From NCBI GenBank assembly GCA_963082975.1, contig OY720345.1, positions 26,916,611 through 26,980,610 on the forward strand: DNA of 64,000 bases, read 5' to 3'. This document shows positions 45,241-57,997 of the stretch, piece by piece. Source of the stretch: Labia minor. Its lineage: Eukaryota; Arthropoda; Insecta; Dermaptera; Spongiphoridae. The position numbers were made by a program, and so were the translations under genes. Below the pieces are notes generated by a model. The model made no database searches. It saw only the letters and a list, made by a program, of their open reading frames with translations, and was not told the DNA's origin. Each line of letters starts with the position of its first letter. Within the stretch, counting starts at the first letter, position 1.

Positions 45241-47022
45241 TAGATGTGCTGCGGTTATTATATTTTTTTTTTCTTTTAACATTCTCATTTGCTCATTAAA
45301 AGCATAAATTTTGTTTAAGGAAGAACATTTAAAATATAATTACATGTTTATTTAATTAAACTTTTTATTCATTATATTTTTTTTTAGTTATTTATTAATA
45401 TAATTTAACAATAAAATAAGTAATTTTATCTTTCTTTAAAATAATATAAGTATATTATTTTCTATTTAAAAAATATAATACATATTTATTTTTTTAAATC
45501 AAATTAATTACATTAAAGCAGGGATGAACCACTTTTTTTTATCAAAGGGCCAAACGACAAAAAAAAACTTAACTTAATAAATTAATAACCTTAAATATTT
45601 AATAAGCAATAAACATAATACTTGTCTCTTTTAGTCTCAAAAAATCGTTCATTGTTGTAGAGATTATTATAATATATATTTCACAGTAATCAACTGGTTC
45701 ACAAAAAGTTTATGATACCAATAAAAAAATATTGTACTATTATGATTGGCGGGCCTCATACAGAATAATTATAATAAATGATTATCTAATAAATAAGCTT
45801 TTGATCTATAAAACTTTAAGTTCTAAAGAAAATTTCTTTTTTTTATTTATTTTACCAATCTTAAAAAATTATAATTTTTAATTAATAATTATGTGGTAAT
45901 TTATTCAACTGGAAAACTAATTATTCAATTCTTGATTAATGTAAAACTATAAATAGTAGATTTTCATTAAAGGAAGTAAATCAATTAAATTTGAATAAAC
46001 AATTATTATCATTATAATATATTTTGTACAATGTCTAGAATCAAAACATTAAATGGAAAGGGACAGGGCAACGAAATCCATTAAAGTGATTAATAATATA
46101 AAAGCGAGTCATTCAATTAGATTCTCTACACTTAACATACATATATATATATATATATATATAATAAGTTATTTCCATTAGACTCACTTAATAGAAATTA
46201 TCCTGAAAAGCTTACAAATTTCATATAACTTATCCGTGAACGTATTTTTTTTTTTATTAATGAGTTAAAATTTTAAAAGATTCGAATAATTTAATGAAGG
46301 AAATTGTAATGAACGGAAGTGAATATTATTAAATATAAGTGGAAGTATGGAAAAGTTAGCCATATTTTAGTTAAAAAGAGTAAATGAGTCACATGAATTG
46401 GATTGAAAATTGTTCATGATCTGAAATTCATTTTCTTCTAATTGTATTTATTAATGAGTATAAGAACCAAATTTATTTATTATGAATTTAATACTGATTA
46501 ATTGTTTTTCCAATTTATTTAATGATCGAGTTTTTTATGCCTGTATTGGTCCGATTTTTGTTTTATTCCACATCACAGCAATTCATAAAATATTTAATGT
46601 CATTTTCTGCATGTATGATTTCGATTGGATTGTATTTTTAATGGAGGGTTGACCAATTTTTTTTCCCATCATCAGTTTTTGATTTTTATCATTATTCTCA
46701 ATATTAAATTATTTTTTTCTAACCAATGATTTAAAACCATTTTTTTTTTTTTGACAATTTATATAGTCTTAATTTCAAGCGTATTTTTTTGTATTTTTAG
46801 TGAAGAGGAAAAATGAATAATCATTTTAGAACTCAAACAAAATAATATGTACTTTCAAGATGGGTTTTGAATCACTAATTAGTTTAAGGATCTTTTTTTT
46901 GAACAAATTAAGAATGTATTGTTTTCTTAATAAAGAATCTGTTGTAGAATGAATTTAGAATTATTTTTTTTTAATTTCAGGCGCGATTTGCAACTAGAAT
47001 GAATCATTTAATAGAAATACTT
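45241..47022. other. AT-rich stretch; weak hAT-like end
   Basis: CAGGGATGAACCAC at about 45521 and GGGCCAAACGAC at 45547 resemble a hAT end. (AT)n near 46141-46163. No gene recognised. Confidence 0.45.
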
Positions 47023-47440
47023 TGCGACGAATAAAAAAACTTTTCAAAAAAATTCTCCAATTGATTGGAAAGTGCTGTTTCACCCACCCTAAGCATACGG
47101 AACTCGAAAGTTCTTGGTCACAATAACATTTCTCGAATTGTCCTTATCCTGAGCCTCAACCATCCAACTCCTACCATGTCCCATCAGTCCCACGCCCCTT
47201 CCTACATTTACCATCCACCCCGTCCTTAGTTTTCACATTTTCCAATCGGTTTTTCACAAATATATTTTTCGCTGATCTTTCCTCTCTTAAGTCTCTTCCT
47301 AAATTGTCACCGCGTTCTTTATCTTCTAATTGATTTCTTCCCAATCGGTCTTCCCACAAATAAACTTTTCGCCAGTAATTCATCTCCTATTCTTGCCTCA
47401 TGTCCTATCAATCGCATCCTTATCGCTTTTCATACTCTAT
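47023..47440 (-). mobile_element. RTE-like LINE fragment joined to a hAT piece
   Basis: 47023-47093 repeats 44941-45005 (TTTGCGACGAATAAAAAAAC to CACCCACCCTAAGCA), part of the hAT transposase. At 47096 it switches to the RTE-like 3' end (CGGAACTCGAAAGTTCTTGG). The minus frame 47383-47171 keeps YLWEDRLGR, a motif also seen in the fragment near 53880, but lacks other RTE C-terminal motifs. An internal duplication of about 100 bp repeats the CACAAATA..CTTTTCGC block. Confidence 0.55.
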
Positions 47441-48170
47441 CTTTAAAAGAATTAGATGAAGAGACTAAATCAGAGTCTAAGACTATGACCAATTCAGCAA
47501 CCCGAAGAGTTTCTTTGAAATTAAATAATATCAACTTTCCTATCATTTCTACAAAAAATTATAGTACATACTAGTATTTTGTGTCCCTTAAATCTACTTC
47601 ACTAATTTTTTATTAAACCGAAAATAGCATTATAGAAGTAGTCAATGATAAGAGTAAATAATTGACGGTTAATAGTCAATAATTTGTATCTGACCGTTTA
47701 TCAATAAACAAAAAATTATATGGGTTGAAAATAGAAGTTATAATCAGGATAGAAAGGATATATAGTATATATATTATATTAACAACACTAAACTAGAATT
47801 TAATTGCTCAACTGATTAAAGCCACTTAGGAACTAACTGCTCTTGTGGATAATATGCGCTTGGTAATTTAGCAATATTACGAGTTTCTCATTCTAGAGAA
47901 ATGGGAAAATGTGCTCACCAAATCTTACACTTGGGACCAAATCCTGAATGTTATGTAACATTGTCTTGCATTATGCAAGTAAATGGAAATTTTAACGATG
48001 CTTTCTTTAAATAATTGAGTTGTTATGGTGGATAATGTTGGAAACATTATTGATCTGTCAGAAATCTTAATCTATATGGTAATAGTATAAACATTAGTGA
48101 ATATATTCTTGATTTTCTAGATACTATAATCTATGATCCAAACTTAAAAACAACAAATCTTTCTTTCATT
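47441..48170. other. AT-rich stretch without recognised gene
   Basis: Nothing recognised. Confidence 0.5.
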
Positions 48171-48765
48171 ACTATCTCGCCAGAGATAGTATTGCGATCA
48201 CGAAAATTTTCGATGTTGAGATTTTGATGTTTTTATACGTTTTGAAGGTTCCTGAATCATTTTCACTAAGGTTGAGAAAAATGTCTGTGTGTGTGTATGT
48301 GTGTGTGTGTGTGTATGTATGTAACCAAGATTGAGCTAGAATGACGAAATTTGGTACATGGGCATTATTCAAAATTCGTAGTTTTCTATCAACTTTTGAG
48401 AAATGTAGCTCAACCGGAAGAGGGTCATTACCTACAACGTTTTGATTTTTTTTCCTCTAAAGTGACCGTAAAAATAAAGATATATGTTTGATAATTTTTC
48501 ACATGATTAATAATTGTATAAAACTGCTATATATAGAATTTCAGCTTGATTGATTCGCTGAAATTACCAGAATTAATTTTTTAACACTGCAAATCTCACG
48601 CGCCAACACGTGACGTGGTGCCATCAACAAAAAGCCAAACATGCGCTGGTTTAATATTTATTATTTATTATTTATAATTTATAATTAATTATATTTAATT
48701 TAAATATAATATATGTTATTTAATCCAATTCAAATTTGCGAGATAGTCGAGTGGAGACACTCCAG
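48171..48765 (-). mobile_element. DINE-like family B copy, best preserved
   Basis: Minus strand from CTGGAGTGTCTCCACTCGAC (48765) to the perfect 3' hairpin ACTATCTC-TGGC-GAGATAGT (48190-48171). The central microsatellite is at 48287-48322. It ends 5 bp before a family A copy. Confidence 0.8.
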
Positions 48766-48770
48766 CTAAT

Positions 48771-49432
48771 TACCGACCGACGATAGTAAGGGAGGTATTG
48801 TTTTCACACCAAATTTCACATGTGGAGATTTTTACATATCTCCACGAATCATGCATTTTCTAAACAGAAAAAAGTATTTTTAGCATGATGTCTGTCCGTC
48901 CGTCCGTCTGTCCGTCCGTCCGTCCGTCCGTCCGTCCGTATAGATGTGTACAGCCTGAACGGCTCAACCGATTTTGATGAAATTTGGTATATTTACTTAA
49001 TGCATCAGTGGGATGAATTGATCAACTTTTGGTGAAAATCCGTGGACCGGAAGTGGTAGTATTAGCGATCGACGATAGGAAGGGAAGGGTTATTTTCACA
49101 CCAAATTTCACATGAGGAGATTTTTTTATATATCACCACGAATCATGCACTTTGTATTGGTTTTATCCTAGGGAAAATCATATTTATTAGTTTTTTCTTG
49201 ATTTAAAATTATATGACGTCATCCAGCCATTCAAGACGTCACAGCCTGGTCTTACATATAAATATATACATATATTATAAATAAAATAAAATTAAAAATA
49301 TTTATGTTATATGCCTATATGTTTTTTATTACATTAATAGATATATTAAAATTATTTGAAATTGTTTCTGTAGCTGGAAATTAATTTACTTCAAACCGTC
49401 GGTCGGTTCGGACCTGGCCACAGGTCAACTTA
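48771..49432 (+). mobile_element. DINE-like family A, uninterrupted reference copy
   Basis: TACCGACCGACGATAG to the 3' hairpin GACCTGGCCACAGGTC plus AACTTA. Flanking bases are T on both sides. The GTCC microsatellite is at 48892-48938. A 90-bp module starting CGACCGACGATAG (48774) recurs, diverged, at about 49066 (CGATCGACGATAGGAAGGG). No ORF. Confidence 0.8.
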
Positions 49433-50540
49433 TTTTTGAAATGTAATTCCTATAATCAAAAACAGCACAATAATAGTTTTAATTTTATTTAAAGGTGTTT
49501 TTATTCATTTTTGAAGAGGAAAAAGTTTCTAATTGTAATTTATTTAAAAAAAATTAGAATTTAGATGTATAAAAAAACCGTCTAAAGTCTAAACTTTATT
49601 TTAAAGAATCTTAAACATTAAAAAGGAGGCTTTAAATTTTTTAGAAATTTTCTATCCATTTTATTTGAGGAAGTCGAATATTTTTTTTATTTTTTTTTTT
49701 TATAATATATTTAGATTGTTAAATTTAAAATTCAGCAAATTCAATGTGACTGATTTTATATTTATTGATGTTGAATAGTAATGTTGAATTCGAAACACTA
49801 AAATATAAGGCTTTCGGGATTTTAGCAAAAGATCCTACTAAATATTTTAACCTCAAATCCCTTTTAGCTTATGTCTCTTCTCTTTTTTTTATAAGTTAGT
49901 TTACATAAAGTATTAGCTAATCTTTTTTGGTTACCATTTCCTTTAAAAAAATCCAATATATAATCAATTTTTGGAAAGTGTACCCACGATATTAAGAACT
50001 TTTAGGGATGTTTCAATGGTAAATCTTTGAAAGAGATATAAATTAATTTTCTTACACCATTAATTAATTATATAGATGAGAATATTTATGAATAAATTTA
50101 AAATGTTGTTGTGCCTATAAATATAATCAGATAACAATAATTAATTCTTAAAACTTTATATTTATATATATATATATTATACATATTTTTTTTTATATAT
50201 AGTTAATAAAAGTTTTCATTTGTGTAAGAGTTACGCTCTGGTAAATAGAATCTGTTCTACTAAGTCTACAAGTAAAGTTTCTTTTGGGTAATAAAAATTC
50301 ATCTAAGTTTATTTAAAAAGATCTCTTTCGAGGTGGTGAATGAGCCACCAACGGAAGAGTGGCGGTCGCTTTCTTGCTTGTTTTTCTTTCTGCCTTGTGC
50401 CCAGCAAAACTTCAAGTTAACTGAACAAAACGTCCAACCACCCTATTTTGGTTAAATAGTAAAATATTCCATGAAACATACTAAATAGTAAAAAAATTAG
50501 AAATAATGTTTCAAAAAAATAAAAATTAAAATTAAATAAG
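49433..50540. other. AT-rich stretch without recognised gene
   Basis: 50330-50440 is somewhat GC-richer but holds no definable exon. Confidence 0.5.
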
Positions 50541-50999
50541 CTGGAGGGTCTCAACTCAACTATCTCGCAATTTGAATTGGATTAAATAACATATATTAGT
50601 ATTAAATTAAATTTAATTAATTTAAAATAAATTAAAACCAATAAATAATATTTATTAAACCAGCGCGTGTTTGGCTCATTGTTGATGGCACCTCGATACG
50701 TGCTGGTGCGTGATTTGCAGTATTAAAAAATTAATTCCGGTACTTTCAGCGATTCAATCAAGCTAAAATTCTATATATAGCAGTTTTATACAATTTTTAA
50801 TCATTTGAAAAATTATCAAACATATTTATTTATTTTTACGGTCACTTTAGAGGTAAAAAAATCAAAACGTGGTAGGTAATGACCCTCTTCCGGTTGAGCT
50901 ACATTTCTCAATAGTTGATAGAAAACAACAAATTTTGAATAATGTCCGTATACCAAATTTCATGATTCTAGCTCAAACCGTTTTTCCATAATCTTGTCT

Positions 51000-51031
<32 letters not shown>

Positions 51032-51161
51032 TCATACACATAGAGACATTTTTCTCAACTTTAGTGAAAATGACTCAGGGACATTCAAAACGTATAAAAA
51101 CATCAAAATCTCGACATTGAAAATTTTCGTTATCGCAATATTATCTTTAGCGAGATAGTAA
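50541..51161 (+). mobile_element. DINE-like family B copy
   Basis: Starts CTGGAGGGTCTCAACTCAAC and ends ATTATCTTTAGCGAGATAGT. The CA microsatellite is at 51004-51031. Confidence 0.75.
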
Positions 51162-52235
51162 AAATAATAGATTTTCTCTTATTTTTAAAAAAATTAGAAA
51201 TAATGAAAAAAAAAAAAAAATTAAAAAATTAAAAACTAAAAATTTTTCTTTTATTTTTAAAACATTTTACTAGAATTTAATACAACATTATTTTGAATAT
51301 AATTTTTATTTTTTGATCGAAAATGTGTTGGTAAAGATTCTTCTTCCATAAACTGAATATTAATTACTTTTTTTTTAATATATTTTCAAAGCTTTTTTTG
51401 TTATATCCTTCCAAATTAACAGTACTCGAGGGTAGAAAGATTTATTAGTTTTTAAATAAATCCCTTGTTCACTCATTCTTCCTAAAGCGCATTCTGAGTG
51501 AATTCATTCGTTAAAATAAAAAACAACAGCAACAACCATAATTGGAGAAAAATGAACAAAAAAGTAAAATAATAATAAAAAAAAGACAAATCTCACAATA
51601 AAGGGGAGAAATTAGAAAATAATGAGAGACAAAATATTACCTCTTTGTCATGTAATTTCATTTAAAATCTAATTTCAAAAGACAATGGCAAGGTGTATCA
51701 AATACATTCATTAATGGAAAAGCGTTGATATTTAGTTTTCATTCAAATCATTTGATTGAAAAAAAGTACGGTGTCATTTTACTAAAAAGTCGAAATAAAG
51801 AGAATGTAAATAAATTGAAGGGTTTTGTTCTTAATCATCAATATTTAATAATCCTTAATAAATGATTATGTCATTTCATGTCTTTTATCTTTACTAAATA
51901 GAAATTTCGATTAATTATAAAAATATGAATAATAAATTAAACATTTCACTAATCACAATAGAAAATATTTTCTGAATAAATATTGAAAAACTAAGTACAA
52001 ATAATTATTTATTTTGTAAAATTTTCTATACTGTTTGGAAATTAAAAGAATAATAATAAATGAAGTCTATTTGTTTTCAAATATAGAATACATATTGTAA
52101 AGTTGTTTTTTATATCAATAATTTAAAAAATTAATCCATTAGTATATAAAAATTTTAAATCAATCAAATATCTTATGCCTGAAACGCCAATATCATTTCT
52201 GCTTAATTGGAAAAAAAAAATCCTATTTCAAAGAA
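51162..52235. other. AT-rich stretch without recognised gene
   Basis: Nothing recognised beyond A/T runs. Confidence 0.5.
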
Positions 52236-52619
52236 TACGAGGGCAGATCAACAATTCCGTGACTTTTTCAATGAAACACAGGTTTTTGAATTAAAGATTA
52301 TTTGATTTTTCAACGTTGTCTCCTTTGAGCTCTCTACACTTTGTCCAACGTTTTTCCAATTTTTTTATCCCTTTCAAAAAATAAGATTTATCAAGGAAAT
52401 CAAAATAGATTTGTTTGTAAGATGATCTCTCCTACGCCGAGCCATTTCTTTAGGTTTGGAAACAAGAAATAGTCAGTTCGGGCCTGATCCGGAGAATCGG
52501 GCGGATGAGGAAGCAATTCGTATCCCAATTCATGGATTTTCATGGAAACTTTTTTGTTTACATTTCATTTAAGAGACGGGAAATTCTAAAAGTCACGGAC
52601 GCATTGACCTCCCCTTGTA
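52236..52619 (-). mobile_element. Internally deleted mariner element
   Basis: Ends: TACGAGGGCAGATCAACAAT and, read inward, TACAAGGGGAGGTCAATGCG, with TA. The interior GAGCCATTTCTTTAGGTTTG matches the mariner at 37590-38030. The coding part is about 250 bp with stops. Confidence 0.75.
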
Positions 52620-53689
52620 TCTTTTCCGGTCATTTGAAAATGTTTGTGAAAATTAATAGCCCTTAAAAAATTAAACTAATAATCTAAATATTTAATTAAG
52701 ACGTAAGCTTGTGTTAATTTGATAAATAAATTTTGATTTTTTTCATATTTCATTTTTTTTTTATTTCATCTCTTAAATAAAAAATTATTCTAAAGGGAAC
52801 ATTTCTATTACAAGTATATTATTCGTGGTAAGAATAGAGATGTACTTTAAAAAGAGACTTCATTCAATTTCTACTACTAAATACTCCAATTCACAATTTG
52901 AGTCGGATCTAAGGGGCTGAGGACTAAATGGAGTAAAAAGAAAACGGTGCAAAGAACGTGAAGGGAAAAATGAAAGCCTGCTTAGTTTGAAACATAAACG
53001 ACGATCTAACCTGGTGCGAATGGGATTATGTAAAGTGACGAAGCATGATGACCCAAAGTGGAAAAAGTCGACGCTGATAAAAATAAAAAAAAAAAAAAAA
53101 AAAAAAAAAACGAGCGAAGGGGGGAGCGGAAAAGATCTTTTTAGACTAGACGAGCATGTCTCTCAATTTGATCTCTGTCACTTGTCAAGTCACTTTCACT
53201 CTTTTCTTTTGTTTTTTTAATCGGGATTATCTATCTCTTTATTTTATTGAGAAATGTCTGTTTTTTTTTTTAAATAAAAAAACGATTTATTTTCCAGAGA
53301 AAGATATTTTGATTACCAAATTACTTCTAGAAATAAATATAATAATTCAATCAGTATCAATCAGTATTTATTAGCAACTGTTATCAAAATAAATAATATT
53401 ATAAACAAAATTAATATAATATATTTCGTCGAATTTTATTGAAATGAAATAAAAAAAAATTAATTTTAATGATATTGAAATTATTATAGATTTTTAAATC
53501 TTTTTCATGAAATTTTATACATTTAATTAATACAGAATGTTTCAAAAAGAACTTTACAAGTTGTATAGGTATTCTTCTACTTTTCAAATAAATTGTCGTT
53601 TTAACTTTGTTAAAGATAAAAAACTAACACTAAATAAATTATATATGTATTTCTAATATAAGCGCCTGTCATTATGAAGTAAAGGGGTA
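52620..53689. other. AT-rich stretch with long A-run
   Basis: A-run at about 53088-53110. ORFs near 52987-53374 are built around this tract and are not credible. Confidence 0.5.
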
Positions 53690-54062
53690 ATTTCGTCTAA
53701 ATTATTAACCAAGGATATCAAAATTGAAATCTATAAAACAATTATTTTACCGGTTGTTTATGGGCCGAAGAAGGATGAAGAAATTAGGGAGTAGCGGAGT
53801 TTGCATAACGAGAAATTGCATGATCTATATGCCTCTCCAAACCTATTTAGGGCCATGAGCTAGAATGGGGGAGAATAGATCTATTTGTGGGAAGACCAAT
53901 GAAGAAGCAATCTGTTGGTAGATCAAGGAAGTGGTGGGCAGACAATGTAGGAAGGGAGGTAAGAGAGAGGAGAGTGGCTCAGGATAAGGACGTTTGTAGG
54001 AATGTGATTGCTGCAGTCAAGAACTTTCGAGTTCCGTATATCCACAGAGATAAATATATAAA
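53690..54062 (+). pseudogene. RTE-like LINE ORF2 C-terminus
   Basis: The plus strand encodes IKIEIYKTIILPVVYGPKKD, a stop, HNEKLHDLYASPNLF, and then MGRPMKKQSVGRSRKWWADN with VREVRERR..AQDKDVCRNVI and AAVKNFRVP. These are the thumb-to-C-terminal motifs of RTE-type ORF2 (PVVLYG, GRPRKRW.DDV, DRD.WR, AAKN). The usual WTL and GHV blocks are missing, so it is internally deleted. The 3' end with AAGAACTTTCGAGTTCCG also occurs at 31540 and 47096. Confidence 0.7.
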
Positions 54063-55796
54063 TATATGATATTACTTTATTTTGAGATTTGTGTGTGTGT
54101 TATGGAGTTTAACTAAACACATTTTCTTATCATTATTATTTTCAAAAAATGTATTTATCTCAAAAGAAGATGTAATTTATCAAATTTGTTTATGATCAGT
54201 TTTATCCATTATTTTTTTTTTCCACATTACATAAATTTCTCTAGTTTAATTTAGTTTGAAACCTTAAGATTAGTCAAAATTTGAAAACAGAAATTAATTT
54301 TTCGTTTAAATAGCAAAAAGAATAAATAAAGTTTCTTAAATTTAAGGGCAAAAAATGTAATTTATTTACATATAAATATTGACTAATTTCTATGTCTTAT
54401 AAGTAATGATTATTATTATTATTATTATTATTATTATCGATTAATCAATAATCATATAACTCTTCTATCTGTTAACGGGCGTTTGCATCTTTTCAGATGG
54501 TAAGTGACCAATTTCCTTTGATTACCATTTTATCTCTTCCCGTCAGAAATAATCCTTTGCGCTTTCAACACCATGGTAATTATTGAACTTGATGTTATAT
54601 ATAAGATAATATGTCTTTTAAAACTTTTGATTAAATTCCTATCAAATTTTATGATCACATGGATTTACTAAATATATTACTTGATCAAATCATTGAGTTC
54701 AAAAACATGATATGTTATCACTTTTTTTTACATGTTTTATATTTCATGAAAATTTCATAATTTTTTATACTTAAATTTTAAATTCATAAAAAGAACCATT
54801 AAAGACTAACAAGAAAAATTTGAAGAAAAAATAAAGGTCAAATGTATCTTTTAGATATAATTTCGAAAGTTAATAGAAGATTTGAATAAAGTAATACTTA
54901 AAAAAATTCAAATAAATATATAATATAAAGAATTAGATAATATTTAATACTGAAATCGATTGATTTATATTTTCGAGAATTTTACCTTTAACATTTATCT
55001 ACTCTAATTTAAAACTTTTATAAAACGTTAATTGAATCTGTGAAAAAATTCAAATTTTTTTAAATTATTGGAAATTAAACCATTAAACCATTTTGATCCT
55101 CTAAGCCAGATTGGGAGTATACATAGTGTTACGTGTCCCAAGAATATTACCATAGCTTAAAAACGTAAAATAAATACTTATGATATGATACTTTTAATAT
55201 AACTGTATATATATTTTATGAGACTGGTTATATTTTATACTCTATATATGATATATAAAAATTTTAAAATCTTTTTTAAATTGTTTATGATAGAACTGAT
55301 AGTTTTATGTTTAAGTAATTTAAAATTTATTAGTTTATTAAAAAAATGAAAGAAATATTTCATCAAGAATGAAAAGATATTTATTATGATTATTATTTTT
55401 ATATATTTACTAGTATTTTTTATAAATAAAAAAAGAAAAATAATCTACAAAAATTAATTAATTTAATTTTTTTTCTAAAGCTCAACTATTATTTTATTTC
55501 TTTATAATAATATGATTTACAATTATATTTTCACAATGAGAAAAAATAAAATATTATTATATTTGGTAAGAAATAATAATGAACAAATTATATATATTAT
55601 ATATTTATAATATACTAGTATATTTTTGATGATTAAATTTTAATTTTAAATTGAGTAATTTTATAAGTTAATTTAATAATTAATTCTACTTAAATAATGA
55701 TGGTAAAAAATAAATTAAAAAAATTAAAGAAAATAATCGCGATATTCAATTATTTTTTAAAATTATTAATTAAATAAAAAAATAATTGAATATTTA
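54063..55796. other. AT-rich stretch without recognised gene
   Basis: (ATT)n at 54408-54437; nothing else recognised. Confidence 0.5.
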
Positions 55797-56500
55797 TTAG
55801 GACCTCTTTCTCTCCCCATAAATTAGCCCTTCAAAGCTTCGCCTTACGGAATTTCGGAAAATGAAAATAAAGTTTGCCTTAAAAAAAATATTAAAAAAAA
55901 AATAAGGCGTTTGGTCCGTAAGCCTTTTTGAATCAGCTGAGAGTGCCTTTGATTTTTGGATTTCAAAATGGAAAGGCCACATTCGGGGCAACCTGAAATA
56001 GAACCTATTTACCTAAGGGATGCATGGTCTCCACCCATATCGGTGGATCGCCCATGCTAATCAAAAAGGTCCTACGCTCCAAAGGTAACCAACAATTTGT
56101 TTCTCTGTTCAGGCTATTCCCATTTCGGAACTGTGCTGAATTACCTTCCCGAATATCCATTCATTCAATCCACCTCGATTACGCTCTCAGCAATACAAAA
56201 AGGCACAATTCACACCTGACATGCAATCCATGCAACCAATCCCTTAATATTGGCATGAAACTTGTTTTATCCACCCACACTTTTTCATTTATTAATTCTA
56301 ATCTAATCTAAGGATGGATTAGTACGATGAGAACATGCATCCCTCGATATGGAAGTAGGAGGCAACCTCCTGAAAATCCCTAACAACAAAATATACGTAG
56401 GTATATTCCAAAGATTAGTCACCCTATCAGTGTAACGCATCGAAACCTACCAATTCTAAATACCTTTCTCTATTCTGCCTCCTTTATCAATGCTCAATTT
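55797..56500. other. GC-richer block, possibly a decayed LINE
   Basis: Composition is closer to coding. The plus frame 56024-56311 (95 codons) contains HLTCNPCNQSLNIG, faintly like the C..C..PLT..H RNase H-tail motif of Jockey-type LINEs, but the His and last Cys are absent. I cannot identify it. Confidence 0.3.
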
Positions 56501-56734
56501 TGAAAGATATGCCCTGAAATTCCCTGATATCACTAAATTCTACAATATAGTTTAATATATTTCTCTTTATATACAACTTCCCAATTAATATTATTAAAAT
56601 AAAAACAAATCAATATATAATAAATTCAATTATAGTTTCTAATATTGTAATTCGATTTTAAAATTAATAAATTGATACCAATTTGAAAATGTGTCATGCT
56701 ATATAAATAACGATGATTACTTACATTTGGTGAG

Positions 56735-56808
56735 CTGAATGGAGATCATTTCATCATCACCAAAGATGGAGAAGATAATCAAGAATTCAAATCAACACCC
56801 AATCGCAG
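56735..56808 (+). CDS. Candidate exon
   Basis: An open plus frame spelling LNGDHFIITKDGEDNQEFKS, then TPNR, preceded by AG (GGTGAG) and followed by the donor GTACAA at 56809. The acceptor lacks a pyrimidine tract. On the minus strand the same DNA also has an open frame (IFGDDEMISIQLTK) ending in a GTAAGT donor, but no acceptor. Strand and reality are unsettled. Confidence 0.3.
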
Positions 56809-56918
56809 GTACAAAGATTGGAACATGAAAAAGAAGTAAAAAATAACATTAGATTATAAAATTTTAAAATAAATTAATTTAAATTGAATTAAAAATCAAA
56901 TTAATAATAAATACTGAC

Positions 56919-57004
56919 CTCGGAGTTAATAAAGGGTTGATACATCTTGAGATCAGACTCGAAGACCAATTCGAAGACTTGAATTAATGTCTCGACTCTC
57001 TTGC
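56919..57004 (-). CDS. Candidate internal exon
   Basis: On the minus strand, flanked by an acceptor (TATTTATCCAG) and donor (GTCAGT), 86 bases: two bases of a split codon, then 28 codons ending on a boundary. The peptide starts KRVETLIQVFELVFESDLKM and continues YQPFINSE. It is amphipathic and helical-looking with balanced composition, unlike chance ORFs around it. I do not recognise the protein. The start phase is compatible with a candidate first exon at 62899-62812. Confidence 0.5.
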
Positions 57005-57702
57005 CTGGATAAATACGAAATTATAAGTAAGATTAGTTAAAATTTATATCAAGAAAATTAAAAAAAAGATATAACACTAAATAAATAGTATTAATATGAT
57101 TTAAAAGGTGTATAGATTTTTTAAAAAATCATCTTATTTCTATGATATTAAAATATTATGATTCTAAAAAATTTTTCTACCCTAGAACAACGATTTATGT
57201 TTGGATAAAATTAGATTCATAGGTGTCTGGATGGATTCTAATAGAAACAGAAGTTAAATTTCAAATTGAATAGTCATTAAAAAGTATCACAAAACTAAAA
57301 ATATAATTCTTTAAATTATTAAAAAGAAATTTCATTAAGATTTTATTTTGTATAATTGTCATATAATAGAAATATTATTCACTATTCAAAAGTGGTATAA
57401 CAATATTTACTTGACAAAACAATATTGATTTGTATATTATTAAATATAATAAACGCTTTTATTTATTTTAAAAAAAAATTTAAAATAATTTTTTTTATTG
57501 TAGGATGTTGTTAAAGTATAAGTATATTAAATACTTTTAATCGTATAGATTTTCTTTGATAATTTTATTTTAATCCCCTGTGTGGGATTGAAAATCAGTC
57601 GAACAAAAAATAAATAAATAAATTTAAATATCTTTAATGAATTTGTTTCTTAAATTAAAATAATGTTTATCTTAATCATGCAAAACACTTGCACAGAGCA
57701 CC
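57005..57702. other. AT-rich stretch without recognised gene
   Basis: Nothing recognised. Confidence 0.5.
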
Positions 57703-57710
57703 GGTTAAGA

Positions 57711-57989
57711 CAGTGGTTCTCAATCACTGTGCCGCGGCACTTTTGTGTGCCGCCAAATTTTATAAATGTAAAGTTCAAATTAAGAAAAAGTACTTATTTA
57801 TTTTATAAGTATGTAAAAAAAAGATAAAAATGTTTTTGCGATCAGGCTCTTAAACATTTTCGACTTTTTTTTCAATTTTTCAATATGGTAAATAAGTAAA
57901 TAACTTTTACACATCTTTTGCTTTGTGTGCCGACATATTTTTAAAACGTTAAATGTGTGCAACGGTAAGAAAAAGGTTGAGAATCACTG
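57711..57989. mobile_element. hAT MITE with perfect 8-bp target duplication
   Basis: Flanked by GGTTAAGA at 57703-57710 and 57990-57997. The ends read inward are CAGTGGTTCTCAATCACTG and CAGTGATTCTCAACC. 279 bp, no ORF; same family as the hAT at 8362-9869. Confidence 0.92.
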
Positions 57990-57997
57990 GGTTAAGA

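Noticed and set aside
52987..53220. 77-codon frame with a poly-Lys run
   Set aside because: Created by a 23-base A-run; no other support.
56711..56734. Minus-strand micro-exon of 10 bases between CATTCAG and GTAAGT
   Set aside because: Too short to support without transcripts; the plus-strand reading is as good.
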